The notes under the pieces are model-generated. The model had not been told where the DNA came from and made no database searches. It saw only the letters and a list, made by a program, of their open reading frames with translations. This document shows positions 47,116 to 59,364 of a stretch of 64,000 nt of DNA, piece after piece. Position numbers and translations under genes: made by a program. Within the stretch, counting starts at the first letter, position 1; every line of letters starts with the position of its first letter. This DNA is from Lathyrus oleraceus (lineage: Eukaryota > Streptophyta > Magnoliopsida > Fabales > Fabaceae), in assembly GCF_024323335.1 (NCBI RefSeq), contig NC_066581.1, positions 343,792,399 through 343,856,398 on the forward strand. Reading direction: 5' to 3'.

Positions 47116-47807
47116 CATGATTTTAAAGCAGTCTCATCATCTTCAACCTCTCTTCTATGCATACACAGAATCAAATTACACATAATCATTTTTTGATTGG
47201 ATTCCATCTAGATTAGGGTTGATAACGTCCAATTTAGGTTTGTTGTATTGTAAATTAGGTTCAGAACTTTGAGGGTTTCAAATCAGAAAACCGAGCTGGG
47301 GTTTTCCTTCAAGATCTATTAGGGTTTGAAGGTTTTGGATAAGATTACGCAATCCAGATTCAATCAAGTGAAGTGTTTGAAGAACGGCAGTGTCTTACAA
47401 ATGAGTAGTGTGGGATGGTAGATCGCATTGGTAAATCTTGGGTTTCAATAAGTGTGCATTTGGGATTCGATCGAGTGAATACTTTGAAGAATATGGGGTT
47501 TCTTGCAAAGAAGTAGCGTGAGACGGTGAATCAAAGCAACATTGTTGGTTACTTTATCAAGCTTTGGTCAAGGGAAGAGAAGGTGGTAGAATAAACATCA
47601 AGCCTATGGTTTTTAAGGTTATATTGCTACATCTCTCTTGTACACATACATTTGAAAAGTAAGATATATTATAGTATCTCAATTCATATTTGATCAGAAA
47701 TATTTAAAACTTGCTTCCGCGCCATAAATTTTTTAAACCTATTTTTGTCAAAGTTTTTAACTCGGGATCTATTCACCCCTCTCTAGATCTAAGTCTATCG
47801 TCTAACA
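47111..47807 (+). repeat. 3' LTR of the copia element, second part
   Basis: Continues the LTR interrupted at 19707 and ends CGTCTAACA like the 5' LTR. An internal loss of about 470 bp near 47690-47700 distinguishes it from the 5' copy. Confidence 0.9.
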
Positions 47808-47812
47808 TCTGA
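47808..47812. repeat. 5-bp target-site duplication of the copia element (right)
   Basis: TCTGA, matching 12270-12274. Confidence 0.9.
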
Positions 47813-48250
47813 AATGTTGCAATGCCTCTTATTAGTGATACCCTTGTTTGGAGTGTAAGGGTTGGCCCCTGGAATGCTGCAGTGCCTCTTCTTGGTGATA
47901 CCCTTGTTTGGAGTGTAGGGGTTGGTTGTGTTTGGCCTTGTGCAACTTGGTTTTGGTTTCTTCTTGGTGATAGCTTTGTTTGAAGTCTTCTTATTGTTTG
48001 TGTTTGGGATTATATTGATTGAGAGTGGATTCTTCTTGGTGATAGCCTAGTTTGAAGTCTTGTGGTTGGGATTGTGAATTTGTGTGTTGGATTCTTCTTG
48101 GTGATAGTCTAGTTTGAATTCTTGGAGTTGGTTGAGTTTGGGATTGTGTTGGTTGAGTTGGTTGTGTTTGTACTTGTGTTGATTGAGTTGGTTATGTTTG
48201 GGATTTTTCAGGTTGGGATGGTTGCGTTTGGGATTGTGCAAGTTGTCTTG
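47813..48250. repeat. Minisatellite-like repeats at the 3' end of the MULE transposase gene
   Basis: Degenerate units around TTCTTGGTGATAGC..AGTTTGAAGTCTT and GGTTGAGTTGGTTGTGTTTG. In the transposase frame they give Gln/Asn/Pro-rich repeats (NQLNQHKYKHNQLNQHN), a usual low-complexity tail of MULE transposases that has expanded here. Confidence 0.7.
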
Positions 48251-51125
48251 GTGTAGTTGGGCATGAGGATTTGTTGTGGCCAGATTTACCATATAGTAGG
48301 CATTTATTTAGCAGCCCTTTCTTGCTAACCGTTGTTGTATCTTTTCTCTTCTCATCAGGATATTTGTTCATTCTTCTCTTAGACCTCCCTGGTGCTCTTC
48401 TTGATGATGGTGGTAGTATGTTGGGGGTATGTGGTCTCTTACCATAATTTTTCACCATTGGTTGGGTATATGATAGGTATGTAGCAAGTCTAGTAAGTCT
48501 CCTTCCTATATATGAGAGGAATATAATATATAGGGTCTTCAGCTCTTCTTTGGATGCATGTAATTGATTGGTAGCATGAAATACCAGTGAGCATCCAACT
48601 CCTACAAGAGCATTCCTTCTGCTTGAGATCAACTATAAATTTATCTCCTGTCACATTTATGTGTCTTAGTTCATAAATCATCTCACCAACAAGCCTTGTT
48701 AACGTAAAAAAAATGCATTGAGTTAGTTAGCATTCTGAGATAAAATAGGTGCAATAATTATGAGATTTCAATAAGCGCAATAATTCTTGAATTACTTAGC
48801 CATAAAGAACTCTGAGATTTCAATTTGTCTTTCCTAAACCTTTTTAATTCTTAGAAGTACATAACCATTATAAATTTTAATCTTGGTTCTATTTGTTATC
48901 CATCTATCCATAAGATACCCTCTTATATCCTTTAGCGTTGTTACAATAGGCTTTTGTCTTGGTCCAATTATTTTTAACATACTATTAACCATCAAATCAC
49001 ATTTATTGTTATACTTGGACATAGACTTATTCCAAAATTAAGGAGGAATCTTCAACAAGTATTTGTAGGCTTCTTCATAAACCTTTATCATTTCCTTCAT
49101 TTCCCTTTCCCATGCTTGGAGATATGTTGCTTTGGATGCCCTCCACATCATTTCCTTCAACTGCTTGCCAGGAAACCTTTTTCTGAAGTTGTTGTACAAG
49201 TGTCTTACACAGAATATTTGGTCAACACATGGCAACAATTCTTCCAATGTAGGTAACAACCCTTAAACATAGAAAAATAGTTAAACATAGAGTTGGTGTT
49301 AGTAAAATGTTAATGAGTCAAGGAAAGTGAATTGTACCTTTTGCTGATCTGATGGTAAAGTGAATTGCTTGCAAACTTATGGACCACCTAAATCCTTAAC
49401 TAGAAGATCAAGGAACCAAGCCCATGAGTCCTTAGCCTCTTCTTCAACCACAACCAATGCAATAGGAATCATTTGATCATTACGGTCTTTACCTATTGCT
49501 ACAAGAATTTGTCCTCCATAATGACCCTTGAGAAAACATCCATCAACTCCAATGATTGGTCTACAAACTTATAAACTTCTTCTACAAGTATCAAGGCACA
49601 TATATAGCCGCTGGAAACTTGGTAATAATGGCCCGCTGACATACATCTCATGTTGTTTCTTATTTTCCTCGATTTGTGGTTCAGTTGGTTGGACTTTCAA
49701 TTTAATTGTGTTGTTTAGATTTGATCTCAGTAACTCGTGTGTGTAGTCATATAACCTAATATATTGTTCCTTGAATGAACCTTCTACATAATTAAGTGCT
49801 ACCTTCCTTGCCATATAAGCATTCATCCTACTCATACCAGTATTATATTTATCATGCACTTTCTCAGATATTGTAGTAAGTTTCACAATTGGATTAACTC
49901 TAACAATAGAATATAATTTTTTCCCAAGTCATTTAGTGTTAAACATCCTTACATTAAACTCCCTATTGCATGTGTGAGTGCCATTCAGTTTTCTTAATTG
50001 TCGTGTATCATCATATGGCAATTTGGAATATAATGCAACTCGTCCACATCCTTCATTGCATCCCACTATAACCCTTGTCTTATCATTCTTTATAAAGTGT
50101 AAATATCTACCATTATTAACAACATAGTTTGCTATTGCATCTTTAAACTCCTCATTTGTTGAGAACATGGTACCTAAAACCCACTTATAGTCCACAAACT
50201 TCTTAGGAATTACATATGACGAGTATTTTTTTTAGTACCTTCGTCTGAATAGTCATTACTCATATCCTCATCAGTTTTCAACTCTTCAGATATATGATCT
50301 GAATCTGACAAACCCTTATCTACCATTTTTCCTATACTCCTTTCAACAAACACAAAGTCAAGTGTATCTTCATCACTTGATGGTTCATTATCAACAAAAA
50401 TGGTTTCATCCACCCTTTGTTTTTTAGGTTTTCCCTTTTCTTGTTAGAACTTCCGTTGACTTGCTTTTTCTTTGGTCTACAACCTTCCTTTTTTTTTTCC
50501 TTGAGTTGAATCATCCACATCTAATTCATCCACCCGTTGGTCATTCTATCCAGCAACAAAGCCTCACACTCCTACGAAGACCTCGTCAATTCCATCATTT
50601 AATACTTCATCATCAGAGTCATCAAACTTGCACCCTAATGCACTATCATCCCTTTGTTCGTTAAGGCCACTCCCATTTTTTTTTGCATTTTGTTTAGGTA
50701 TCTCAAGCAGGGTGTCAATGTCAGGTATCTTAGGCAGGGTGTCAGTGTCAGGTATATCAGGTTGGCCCTCAGTTTGTTGTTCAGTGGGTTGGAGATAAGT
50801 TAGTACAAGTTGGACATCAACTACGTCTACTATATCAGGTTGAAAAATATGGTAGAATATGTATAGGTGTACCTTTCCCTTAGTCTTGGACCAATTTAGC
50901 AATTCTATTGCACCAGAGTCATTAATTAGCTCCTTTAATGTACCAGCAAAATCATACCAGATTTCAAGTACCCCAAGATACCCTATTTCTTTAACACCAT
51001 TACAAATTTTAAAATAACTTTATTTATCACCATCACACTTCCAGTTTGACACTATCCCTCCTACATATGTACCCCTATCATCAACCTATCCCCCATGATG
51101 AAAGTTAATATAAAAACATCCATTT
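48040..51125 (-). pseudogene. MuDR-type MULE transposase (pseudogene)
   Basis: Conserved pieces in order on the minus strand, broken by stops. 51125-50850: FHHGG, DDRGTYVGGIVSNWKCDGDK, ICNGVKEIGYLGVLEIWYDF. 50900-50210: acidic linker. 50195-49929: DNA-binding domain, MFSTNEEFKDAIANYVV and GCGRVALYSKLP. 49886-49570: RMNAYMARKVALNYVEGSFK. 49570-49380: catalytic entry IIGVDGCFLKGHYGG and DSWAWFLDLLVKDLGG. An intron-like gap lies near 49262-49337. 49259-49038: LPTLEELLPCVDQIFCVRHL. 49022-48834: VNSMLKIIGPRQKPIV, where the block with the last acidic catalytic residue is missing. 48660-48570: SWIM finger CSCRSW...CYQ, with the final histidine lost. 48290-48250: zinc knuckle KCLLYGKSGHNKSSC with one cysteine replaced. 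It would normally cut and join the MULE termini; this copy is dead. Confidence 0.85.
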
Positions 51126-51430
51126 TTGGAAAAGAGTTGTAGGTTGTAGAAATCCGTAGGGCTCTAAGAGACTACATACAAAACCCTAGACTTCAATAAA
51201 GCAAATGCATTTTCGTAGGGAAAATGATACTTACCTCAATTTCAATGCTTCGCTTCTGAGTTCGTCTCCCTCGAATCCCTCATCTCCCTTCTTCGTTCGC
51301 AGCAACTCGTTTCCCTTTCTCAATTTGAAATTTTAGGAATTAGGTTTAGGGATTCTGCTTAAATTAAGAGATTTTTGTCTAATTAAATAAAGGTTAATTT
51401 AAAACAATTACATCTCAGCAAAGTTACAGC
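51126..51430. other. MULE 5' region upstream of the transposase gene
   Basis: Includes a CT-rich segment (51235-51330, TCTCCCTCGAATCCC and similar). No coding family recognised. Confidence 0.5.
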
Positions 51431-51617
51431 CATCTCAGTAGCGTTACAACCACATAAGCACCATTAATGATAATTGTGCATTTTTTGAACGGATTCATAA
51501 AAAATAGTCAATGTTGTAGACGTTATGTAACTTAAAGATCTGACATGTAGCAAAAGGAATTTAAAAAATCAACATGTTACAATTAAATATCCTAAATGAC
51601 CCCTAGTATAATTTTAA
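51431..51617. repeat. MULE right terminal inverted repeat
   Basis: Reverse complement matches 10802-10989 with scattered differences. Confidence 0.85.
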
Positions 51618-51626
51618 AAAAATAAT
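51618..51626. repeat. Probable 9-bp target-site duplication of the MULE (right)
   Basis: AAAAATAAT, as at 10793-10801; low complexity limits certainty. Confidence 0.55.
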
Positions 51627-52441
51627 ATAAAAAAGAAAAACACATAAGTGATTAGTAGATAATAAAATTGAGTAAACGAATTCTCTCATAAGAATAGTTA
51701 TAGGCACAGTCTTTTGTCCAAGACAAATCTTCAATGATATTGAAACATAAAATTACCAAACAATAATTTGCTTGTATTTAATTTATCACAATGGTGAACA
51801 ACTATTTGGTCTAAATCTAAGCAAGAATCTCTCAATGTAGCACTACTCAACCCAAAGGTTTATGGTTTGTTTCCACACTCAACAACTATACACGTGAAGC
51901 TAGTAACTTCTCCTGCACAACCTTGACCTAGCATCATCCTATGATATGAGCACTTTCTCAAGACTAATTTATTAGGATACTTATGTACTATTTGTTTTCT
52001 GATTTGACCTCATAGTATTGCTAATTTTGGAATAGGAGAAAATGGTACTAAAATATATGTTTATTCACACACAAAAAATCAATTGTTTATTAGTAGCTTT
52101 TGAATCCATTAACATAGATACATGATATGATATGATCCTTGATGCAGACAAGTCAACAACCACACAAAGTAATGTTCAATAATATCACTTTTTAAATAAA
52201 CTAGTAAGAAAAAATCACCATGCATCTAAAAGCATTGATTGAGTCACAATATAATATGATATATATAATATACATTTGAATAAACATTCAAGCACTTGTT
52301 CATGAAATTACATAAGCCATTTTGTGAAACTTAAATGATAAATGCAAAACAGAAAATGAAGAAGAATGATTCAATAATGCCTACTATATAAACTCAATCA
52401 TATTGATCTCAAATTGTAGAAAGATTAAATTATGAATGAAA
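51627..52441 (-). other. Downstream region / 3' UTR of the RING-CH gene
   Basis: AT-rich, without coding or repeat signals. The 3' UTR of the gene on the minus strand must begin at 52441; its end is not evident. Confidence 0.5.
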
Positions 52442-55129
52442 CTAAGATGATGGCATATTGAAGTGGAAAAGCCATGATATGACGAATGCGAAAACCATAC
52501 AAGCAAGGAGAAAATTCAAGAAGCGATGGCCGTGCCAAAATCTTTGAGTTTCTGGTGTAGGCGCAGCAGTTGAGAGCGTGGAAGATGCGGTAGTATTGTT
52601 ACTGTCAACCACATGCTCTGTCGAATCCTCGTTTGCACTATAAACATTCCGCGCAACCGAATGACAAATTTCACAGGTCCTACATAAAAAGTATACAGAA
52701 ATAATTAGAAATTCAAAACCGAAGAAAATTCTGTCGAGGCAAATGATAGTAATCAGTTGTAAGTAACATTTGTGGAGGAGCTTCTAACGCCCGTCTACTT
52801 ATCTCTCAAACTCGTATGTTCCTCTCCCAAAACCACTTTATATCATCATCAAAAGGGTAATATTATTGGTGAACGAAATTTTGATATTAGAAACAAACAG
52901 GCAAACTAAGGCACACTACACTAAAAACTAAAGTCATATCATCATGACGAACGAGCACAATAGTCGAAACATCATACTCAACGAATTTGAAACTCTGTAA
53001 TCAAATTTATAAAGAATGACACCTCTCACCTGACACGGCTCACGTGTCTCACTTTACAAGTAAGTTTTTCTAAATATGATGTTTCGACTTTTACAAATCC
53101 ACAACTGGTTTTGGCAAACCGTTTAGTGGTTACAATGTTCCAAAACAAAGGAAAAGATATTATTCATTTGCCACCAATCACGACATATAAAAAGAAGATT
53201 CCAAAATTGAAAAGATTCAAATTCTGTTCCATTAGAATTCTAATTTTCACAATGAAATAAAGCACATGGATGGATTTCTGTCCAAATTCTTACATAAACC
53301 ATAGATTCTTCCTCAACAAATGGCCCCAACAAAATGCTTTTGAATTGACAACGAAGCATGGAAGGTTTACCAGTCAATCAAATAATAAACCATGTCCATT
53401 CATATCTTAACAAAAGCACAGAAAACAACATGTTTTTATTCATACTTCAGAGATTGTTGCAACTAAAATCAAGAAAAAACACTGCGCCACTGCGTAAAAG
53501 TCATAGATGTTATATTATCTGCAAGTGACATTGCAGAACCTGTACAGAAAGTATGAATATGTTTTACCTCAAAGAACTGCAACAAGAATCTGGACAATAG
53601 TACTGTCAATTCAGTAGCTTATGGTACTCACAAATCACAACAATATAAAACAATAACAAAACACGAAACCGACGCATTGATGCCAGTAATAATTTGAAAA
53701 AATAACTAACGAATATTATCATATTTGTCGGTATCAGACAGCGACACTGGTTAAACTTAAACACTAAATAGACCTTTGATCACAGGTGTTGGAGTTATAT
53801 AGGTTTAAATTGAATCATAAATCTTGAATGAATATATCATCTGGGACCAGTGATTTATTATGGATTAAAATATTCTCTATGGCACATCATCAGCAAGCAA
53901 CTATCATCCACCAAGATATTTTTTTGTATACATGAATAGTAGTCAGAAGGGGTCAAATCTCAACTTTAAAAGAGAGAAAAAAATAAACAAAAACAAATTA
54001 GAAAGAGGAGTAATAGAGATTCCTAAATTTCAGAAAAGGAAGAAAGCAACAAAGAATCCCACTGCACTAAGACATGTCAGCAAATCAGTGAGACTGACTG
54101 ATGCTTTAAGCCTTTATTTTTCCATCAACCTTCTTTAGATTATTTAATCTTCTATCACTTTACCCTTTCTTGAAGAAAAATAATTGAGCTTGCTTCCTTG
54201 AAAATTTGTTCTTTAAACATTCTAAAATATGCTTCTAAATTGTTGTTTTCATCATCTTATACATCTTTACACTCATCATCAATTCAACAATCCATATCAC
54301 CAATGACAATTCATTCTCTAATCTATATAGCATCAAGGCTTTAAATTGAAACCGACTTAACACTAACACATGTGGTTACATTCAATTACTTTCATCCTTG
54401 GCGCTCTATACGCCAGTGTCGGTGTATGGTGTGTCATGTGTCGGGTGTTTGTGTTTCTGGCATTCAATTAGATCGAGTATGACTGTAAAATGCATGACCC
54501 TGCTTCTGGCATAATCTTAATCACAAGTTGAAAATTTTCTCAATGCAATCAATAAACAAAAAGGGTCTCTAAAAATCTGCTAAAACGTTAACAAAAATAG
54601 TAAATTTTGAGAGTTAAAATTAGGAGAAAACAAGGGTTTGATTTGTGACTGACCTATTTCCCTTAATCTTGAACCAAGCTTCAGCACAGTTTTTGTGAGC
54701 AGCAGCTAAATCCTCTTTACAAGAACAACCCAATTCAATAGGAGAACCAGATTCATGACTCTCACTTTCCAAACCCATGTGACAAATCCTACAATCTTTC
54801 TCAACTTTAGCCAAATGCACCTTAATCTCAGGAACCCCAATTCTAATTTCAACAGAACAATCAGTGACAGAGGAAACTCTAGCAGAATCCTGAACACCAC
54901 CACCACCACCACCTCCAAGCTCAGGATCATCAGAAACACAAGCAAAAGAGTAATCATCATATGAACCACCATTTGTTGAATAGAAACGAGAATAGCTTGA
55001 ACCATCATCAGCATCAGAGAAACATAAACTTCCTTCACCACTCACATCACTTCCAACAACAGAACTAGCATGATGATGATGATGATTTCCTTGCTCTAAA
55101 TCAACATGGGTCATCTGTAAAGATGACAT
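52442..55129 (-). CDS. RING-CH (RINGv, MARCH-type) E3 ubiquitin ligase, two exons
   Basis: Exon 1 is 55129-54654 and exon 2 is 52679-52442; joined they encode 237 residues. Exon 1 ends ...AATAG|GTCAGT, and exon 2 starts after TATGTAG|GACCTG; the codon for R159 is split and the frame is exact. The RING-CH domain has C113-x2-C116, C135-x-C137, H145-x2-C148, W152 and C161-x2-C164, the last pair supplied by exon 2 (TCEICHSVARNV). Residues ~212-232 (FLNFLLACMVFAFVISWLF) form one membrane helix near the C-terminus. The N-terminus has a His run and a Gly run. Plant relatives are membrane-anchored ligases transferring ubiquitin from an E2; the substrate is unknown. This is the only intact host protein gene seen here. 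Confidence 0.92.
52680..54653 (-). other. 1,974-nt intron of the RING-CH gene
   Basis: GT (54653-54652) to AG (52681-52680) on the minus strand, AT-rich. It lies between the third and fourth zinc-ligand pairs of the RING-CH domain. The small plus-strand frame at 53932-54138 has no family resemblance. No transposon ends were identified. Confidence 0.85.
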
Positions 55130-55290
55130 TTTTCAACCCAACAAGGAAAAAAACACAAAAAACAACCACAGGGTTTTCTCAGAACAACATGAAATGTCTC
55201 AAACTTTGTAGCTTTGGGGATTGTGTAACAACAATAATGAAAAAGAAAAGCACATATTTATATATATAAATATATAAAGAAATGTTATAA
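55130..55290 (-). promoter_or_regulatory. 5' UTR and TATA region of the RING-CH gene
   Basis: On the minus strand a TATATATTTATATATATAAA stretch (about 55257-55279) lies about 130-150 bp upstream of the ATG at 55129, the spacing expected for a TATA box plus a ~100-nt leader. The start site is inferred. Confidence 0.55.
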
Positions 55291-55864
55291 CAAAATCATA
55301 GAAAAAATCATAGAAAAAATCTAGAAAAAATCTAGAAAAAAGAATTGAGGAACTGGATTAGGTGAGTAAATATTTCAACTCCATTAATGAAAAGTTTCAA
55401 GGTATGGAAGAGGTTGAATAAAGTTGAATGGTTATATTAGTGTTGTGGGGGTTGAAGAATGATGGGTGTGTTGAGAGAAGGAGACTAGTGTCGTTGTTGA
55501 AGAAGGGAGGGACAGTGACAGTGGCAAAGAAAACAGAAACGTGCTATGAGAGCACACAGAAAAAACTCTCATGAGATGACATTGCATTGATAAAGGAGTG
55601 AGTGAGGCATGGAAACAAAACAAAAATAATTATTATAAATTAAAGATGTTTCTAACAAATACTCTAAGTGCATTATTTAAGGATTTTAAGTAAGAAAATT
55701 ATTTATTGAAAAAAAATGTTAATTTTAGCCATTTTATTGTTCCACAAATTTTCTTATGAAAGTAAGTTTATGAATTCCTCTAAAAATCTTTCTTTCCAAT
55801 TTCTAATTGATAGAATTAAAAGGAAAATAAATGTTTAGAATACTAATATTCTGTCATGTCATAG
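55291..55864. other. Upstream region of the RING-CH gene
   Basis: Contains CT/GA-rich stretches (55440-55570) that may belong to the promoter. No other gene is supported. Confidence 0.4.
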
Positions 55865-57890
55865 GCAAGTAGGACCACTCTTTTAAAAGTAGTCATCCAA
55901 GTTATAGGTACTTATGTGATGAACTTCTTCATGCTCTCTAACTTTATTTGCAAAGTTATGGAGAAACTTATGAAGAATTATTGGTGGGGTGACTAACACA
56001 AACAAGAATAAAATGTATTGGGTAAGGTAAAAGAATCTCTACAACAACAAGAAAGAAGGTGGGATGGAATTCAGACAAATCAATAATTTCAATGAAGTTA
56101 TGTTTATTAAACAAGGCCGAAGACTTTGTTCTAACCCTAACACTCTGATGGCTAAGACCCTAGCAGCTAAGTATTATCCTAAGAAGAACTTTCTTCAAGC
56201 TAATCGAGGCAGAAATCCTAGCTACGTCTAGAGAAACATCTATCAAAGCAAATGGATTATATGTAAGGGGGTTTATTAGATCATTGGGCATGGAGATAAT
56301 ACTAACATTTAGGAGGAAAATTGATTACCTAATCAAGGAAGGTTTAAAGTCCTAACACAAACACTTTTTAAAATAAGGGTAATTGAATTTAGGGACCTAA
56401 TCGATAAGGAAACTAAGGTTTGGAATCAAAACCTATTAGAATATATATTCCTTACTATAGACAAGGAAGTTATCAAGGATATTCCTCTCCAAAGTATGGA
56501 AGAAGAAGATGTTTTAAGTTGGTCTTATACCCCTAATGGACAGTACACAGTTAAATTGGGGTACAATTGTATTCAGATGTGGAACAAAGAAAAAGAACCT
56601 CAAGGTTCTATCAGAAATAAGGATGATAAGATATGGAAGAATCTCTGGGAGAGCAACACTACCCCTGGATAGAAGATTCTTATATGGAGAATCATAAACA
56701 GAGTTTTACCTACTAGAGAGAACCCGGACCACAAAGGTATTCAGTGTTATCCCTTATGTCATAGATGCTACTTTAGTCTAGAGTCCACCAGTCATTGTTT
56801 CCAAAATTATGAGTGGTCCAAACTGATTTGGTGTGGCTCACAATTAAACATTAACCATGCAAACAGTCATGATATCACATAATGGTGTAAGCATAACCTT
56901 GAAAGCTTGGACAAAGAAGCAATTGATATCATGATTAATATTATAGATATGATTTGGTCTGCAAAGAATACCTTGATTTATGACAACAGAGTCACCAATC
57001 CTATAGAAGTTATAACCCAAGCCAACTTCAACCATTTCAACTTTAAAATTATGAATTATAGAGAAACAAGTAACAAGTCGAATAAGAAAGATAAGAAAAA
57101 TAATGGTAAAGTTAAGAACAACAACAATAATAGCTATAATCAAATCAACAAACTAGCTCAGAGCTCCAAGAAGCAAGATATCAAGTCACTTATCAATTTA
57201 GACCCTAAGAAGAACAAAGAGATAAATCAGAATGATCAAATGAATATCAATTCAAGCCTTAAATCTCTCAAAGATAGAATTCATAATCAAAACTAACCTC
57301 GTTAGTTAGCACCAGGAGATCAAGGAAACCAAGGATGGTCATTATAACATCGAGGTGGAGCATCAGACCACGAGAAGAGACATGGATAGTCAAAATAAGA
57401 AGGAATAAGTTAATAAAAATTTCAACAACATAAGCAACATTAATTGCAGAAATAAGGATAGTTATACCTATCAGATGCAAACTAACATGAGCAGCGGTGC
57501 TTTAGAGACTCCAAAAAATCATATGCATCAGCAAAAGAAGGATATTAGAAAAGGATTCACGAATAGTGTTGAAAATCAAAATAGAAAGATGAGAATATCA
57601 AGGCGACACTTGATAGAAACACAAATAAAAAATAAACACATCAAAATGGTTGGATTATCTGTAATACCGATGCAAGCCTGAAAATAAATAAAAAAACATT
57701 TGGGGTTTAGGAGCGATATATCGGAATGAAGAAGGAAAAGCTCTAGCTATAAATTCCAATCATCTTATAGGAGGTGATAATACAACTATGACATAAGCTT
57801 TTTCTTTGTACACAATTATTATCACAACGATCTATTATTGCTTCAAAAGGATTAGAACCCAACATGATTCATACCCCACATTAACAACGC
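55865..57890 (+). pseudogene. L1-type LINE ORF2, C-terminal half (pseudogene)
   Basis: 5'-truncated. About 55870-55995 gives LLKVVIQVIGTYVMNFFMLS and LMKNYWWGD, the end of the reverse-transcriptase domain. 56040-56200: KKEGGMEFRQINNFNEVMFI, AKTLAAKYYPKKNFLQANRG. 56500-56820: VLSWSYTPNGQYTVKLGYN, ILIWRIINRVLPTRENPDHK and CHRCYFSLESTSHCF, the zinc-binding zf-RVT block. A lysine/asparagine-rich stretch (57060-57180) is unusual. 57700-57885: NIWGLGAIYRNEEGKALAIN and AFSLYTIIITTIYYCFKRI, an RNase H domain. Stops and frameshifts break it. It belongs to the same broad class as the 7.8-10 kb remnant but lies in the opposite orientation and is not the same copy. Confidence 0.82.
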
Positions 57891-58059
57891 CACGATAATT
57901 GGCTTCAACACTAGAGTGAGATAACATGGATTGTCTTTTGGAAAACTAAGAGAGTAAGTTATACCTAGGAAGAACACAATAAACAAAGGTGGTTTGTTAG
58001 TTATTAGGGTTGTTAGGGTAGAATATGAGATAGAAATGTCTAGAATGAGGGTTGAATAG

Positions 58060-59360
58060 ACCTTACCTAAAACATTTTTCAAAAAAGGTTTTCTCAAAAA
58101 TAAGATTTTTTTCAAAATTGGGTAGTGGAAAATTTATTGTGTATGTGTTGGATTGATATTACGAGTTACTCTATGCTTAGACAATAGAACGAAATATGGA
58201 ATCATGAATAATTTATCCAATCAATGAGTTAATCAACTTTAAAAAATCAATTTCAATGAGGTGTTAAAACATAACTTAATTGATCAATTAAGTAAATGTA
58301 ACATTATACTTACAAACAACTTTAATCGCAAGAAAAATAATCCAAATGACTTAATCACTACTAGACCTAAACTTTACACAACAAATTGTTATGAACAAAA
58401 TAAGTCTAATAACATGTGATTTCTAAGAAAGTTGTAAAAATCTAAAACATGCAACTAAATAAAAAATTTAGAGGAGATATGGAAATAGAAAGTTGCACCA
58501 TGGTTTATACTAGTTCATCGTACTCGTCCTCACTTTTCGCCTAATCTAGTCTCTAATGGCAGACCATTGAAAACTCGAAGTCTTCCTTTATTTTTACTAT
58601 TTTACAATGTGCATCAATCTGAACCTGAATATTATACTAAAGGAATATTTATAAAATCAAGGAACAATATACTTACGTTTAATAACACAAATTAACAACT
58701 TCAATTTCAATAGTCCTTCTTGTATTATAAACAACCCACGCAACTAAAATCTCAAGACCTTTACTTAGTCTTGATTGTCCTATTACTCAGATCCATGATC
58801 CGTTCCAAAACTCTGTTCTATAATGATATTTACTTGATCCTAGCGATACATTCTCTAAGCCCTTCACTTATCTGAAGAATAAAAAACTCTCAACTTCATT
58901 TTGCAACAACCTTTACTCAGTTTTACAAAATTTTAAGTGGAGAATATATCCTTCCTTTTTGCTCCTGTTGGATTGTCAATTCCCAACAACACCACATAAT
59001 ACTAACTTTGACCTTCAAAGGAAGAACTTCACAAACATCAACAATAAAAGACCCTCATTTGTGTTAGATCTCACTTTCTCTAAGAATTAAGAAGCAACAA
59101 ACTCATGGTATATTTCTAGAGTTTGAAGATGAATGCATATTCAATCTAATTGTGATTTATATGCTTGAGATAGATCACTAAAAGTGAGTAAAATGGCTGT
59201 TTGATTTGATGCAAGTTCAGTGGATATGATTTGAGTCGAAGGAGAAAATTATTTGAATCAAGAACTTAAAACTCATAATTTTCCCTTTTTTATTCGAATC
59301 AATGATTTGATTCAAAAAATCATGTGATTCGAATAAAACTGATGTTAAACATGTGAATCC
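58060..59360 (-). mobile_element. Probable Sirevirus-like LTR fragment with TTCGAA-type motifs
   Basis: No coding. The order of landmarks follows the other minus-strand LTRs in the window: A/T-rich end, a TTTATACTAGTTC...CTAATCT block at 58505-58550, and at the other end (59225-59345) repeated ATTCGAATCA / GATTTGATTC / GATTCGAATA motifs. No internal region or partner LTR was found, so it could be a solo LTR or a fragment. Confidence 0.45.
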
Positions 59361-59364
59361 ATAC

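Larger units (their letters stand above)
12275..47807 (+). mobile_element. Sirevirus-like Ty1/copia retrotransposon, interrupted by an Ogre
   Basis: The element has LTRs with TG...CA ends, a TCTGA target duplication, a primer-binding site resembling initiator tRNA-Met, gag with a CCHC knuckle, a third ORF and a polypurine tract. Without the Ogre (19708-47110 plus its duplicated GAAAC) it is about 8.1 kb. Protease, integrase, reverse transcriptase and RNase H were not found between gag and the third ORF, so it is non-autonomous. The long gag, third ORF and palindromic LTR motifs point to the Sirevirus (SIRE/Maximus) lineage rather than other copia lineages. It sits inside the MULE. Confidence 0.88.
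10802..51617. mobile_element. Mutator-like element (MULE), host of the nested retrotransposons
   Basis: Inverted termini 10802-10989 and 51431-51617 share TTTAGGATATTTAATT, TTTAAGTTACATAA, GCTTATGTG and GCTGAGATGG in the same order. Between them, once the copia insertion (12275-47812) is removed, lies about 5.3 kb: a broken GRF zinc-finger gene on the plus strand and a broken MuDR-type transposase gene on the minus strand, converging. Long inverted termini, the probable 9-bp duplication and the transposase family all agree on Mutator. The element is inactive as it stands. Confidence 0.8.

Noticed and set aside
54706..55041. Alternative frames over exon 1 of the RING-CH gene
   Set aside because: They overlap the exon that carries the complete zinc-ligand pattern and joins in frame to exon 2.
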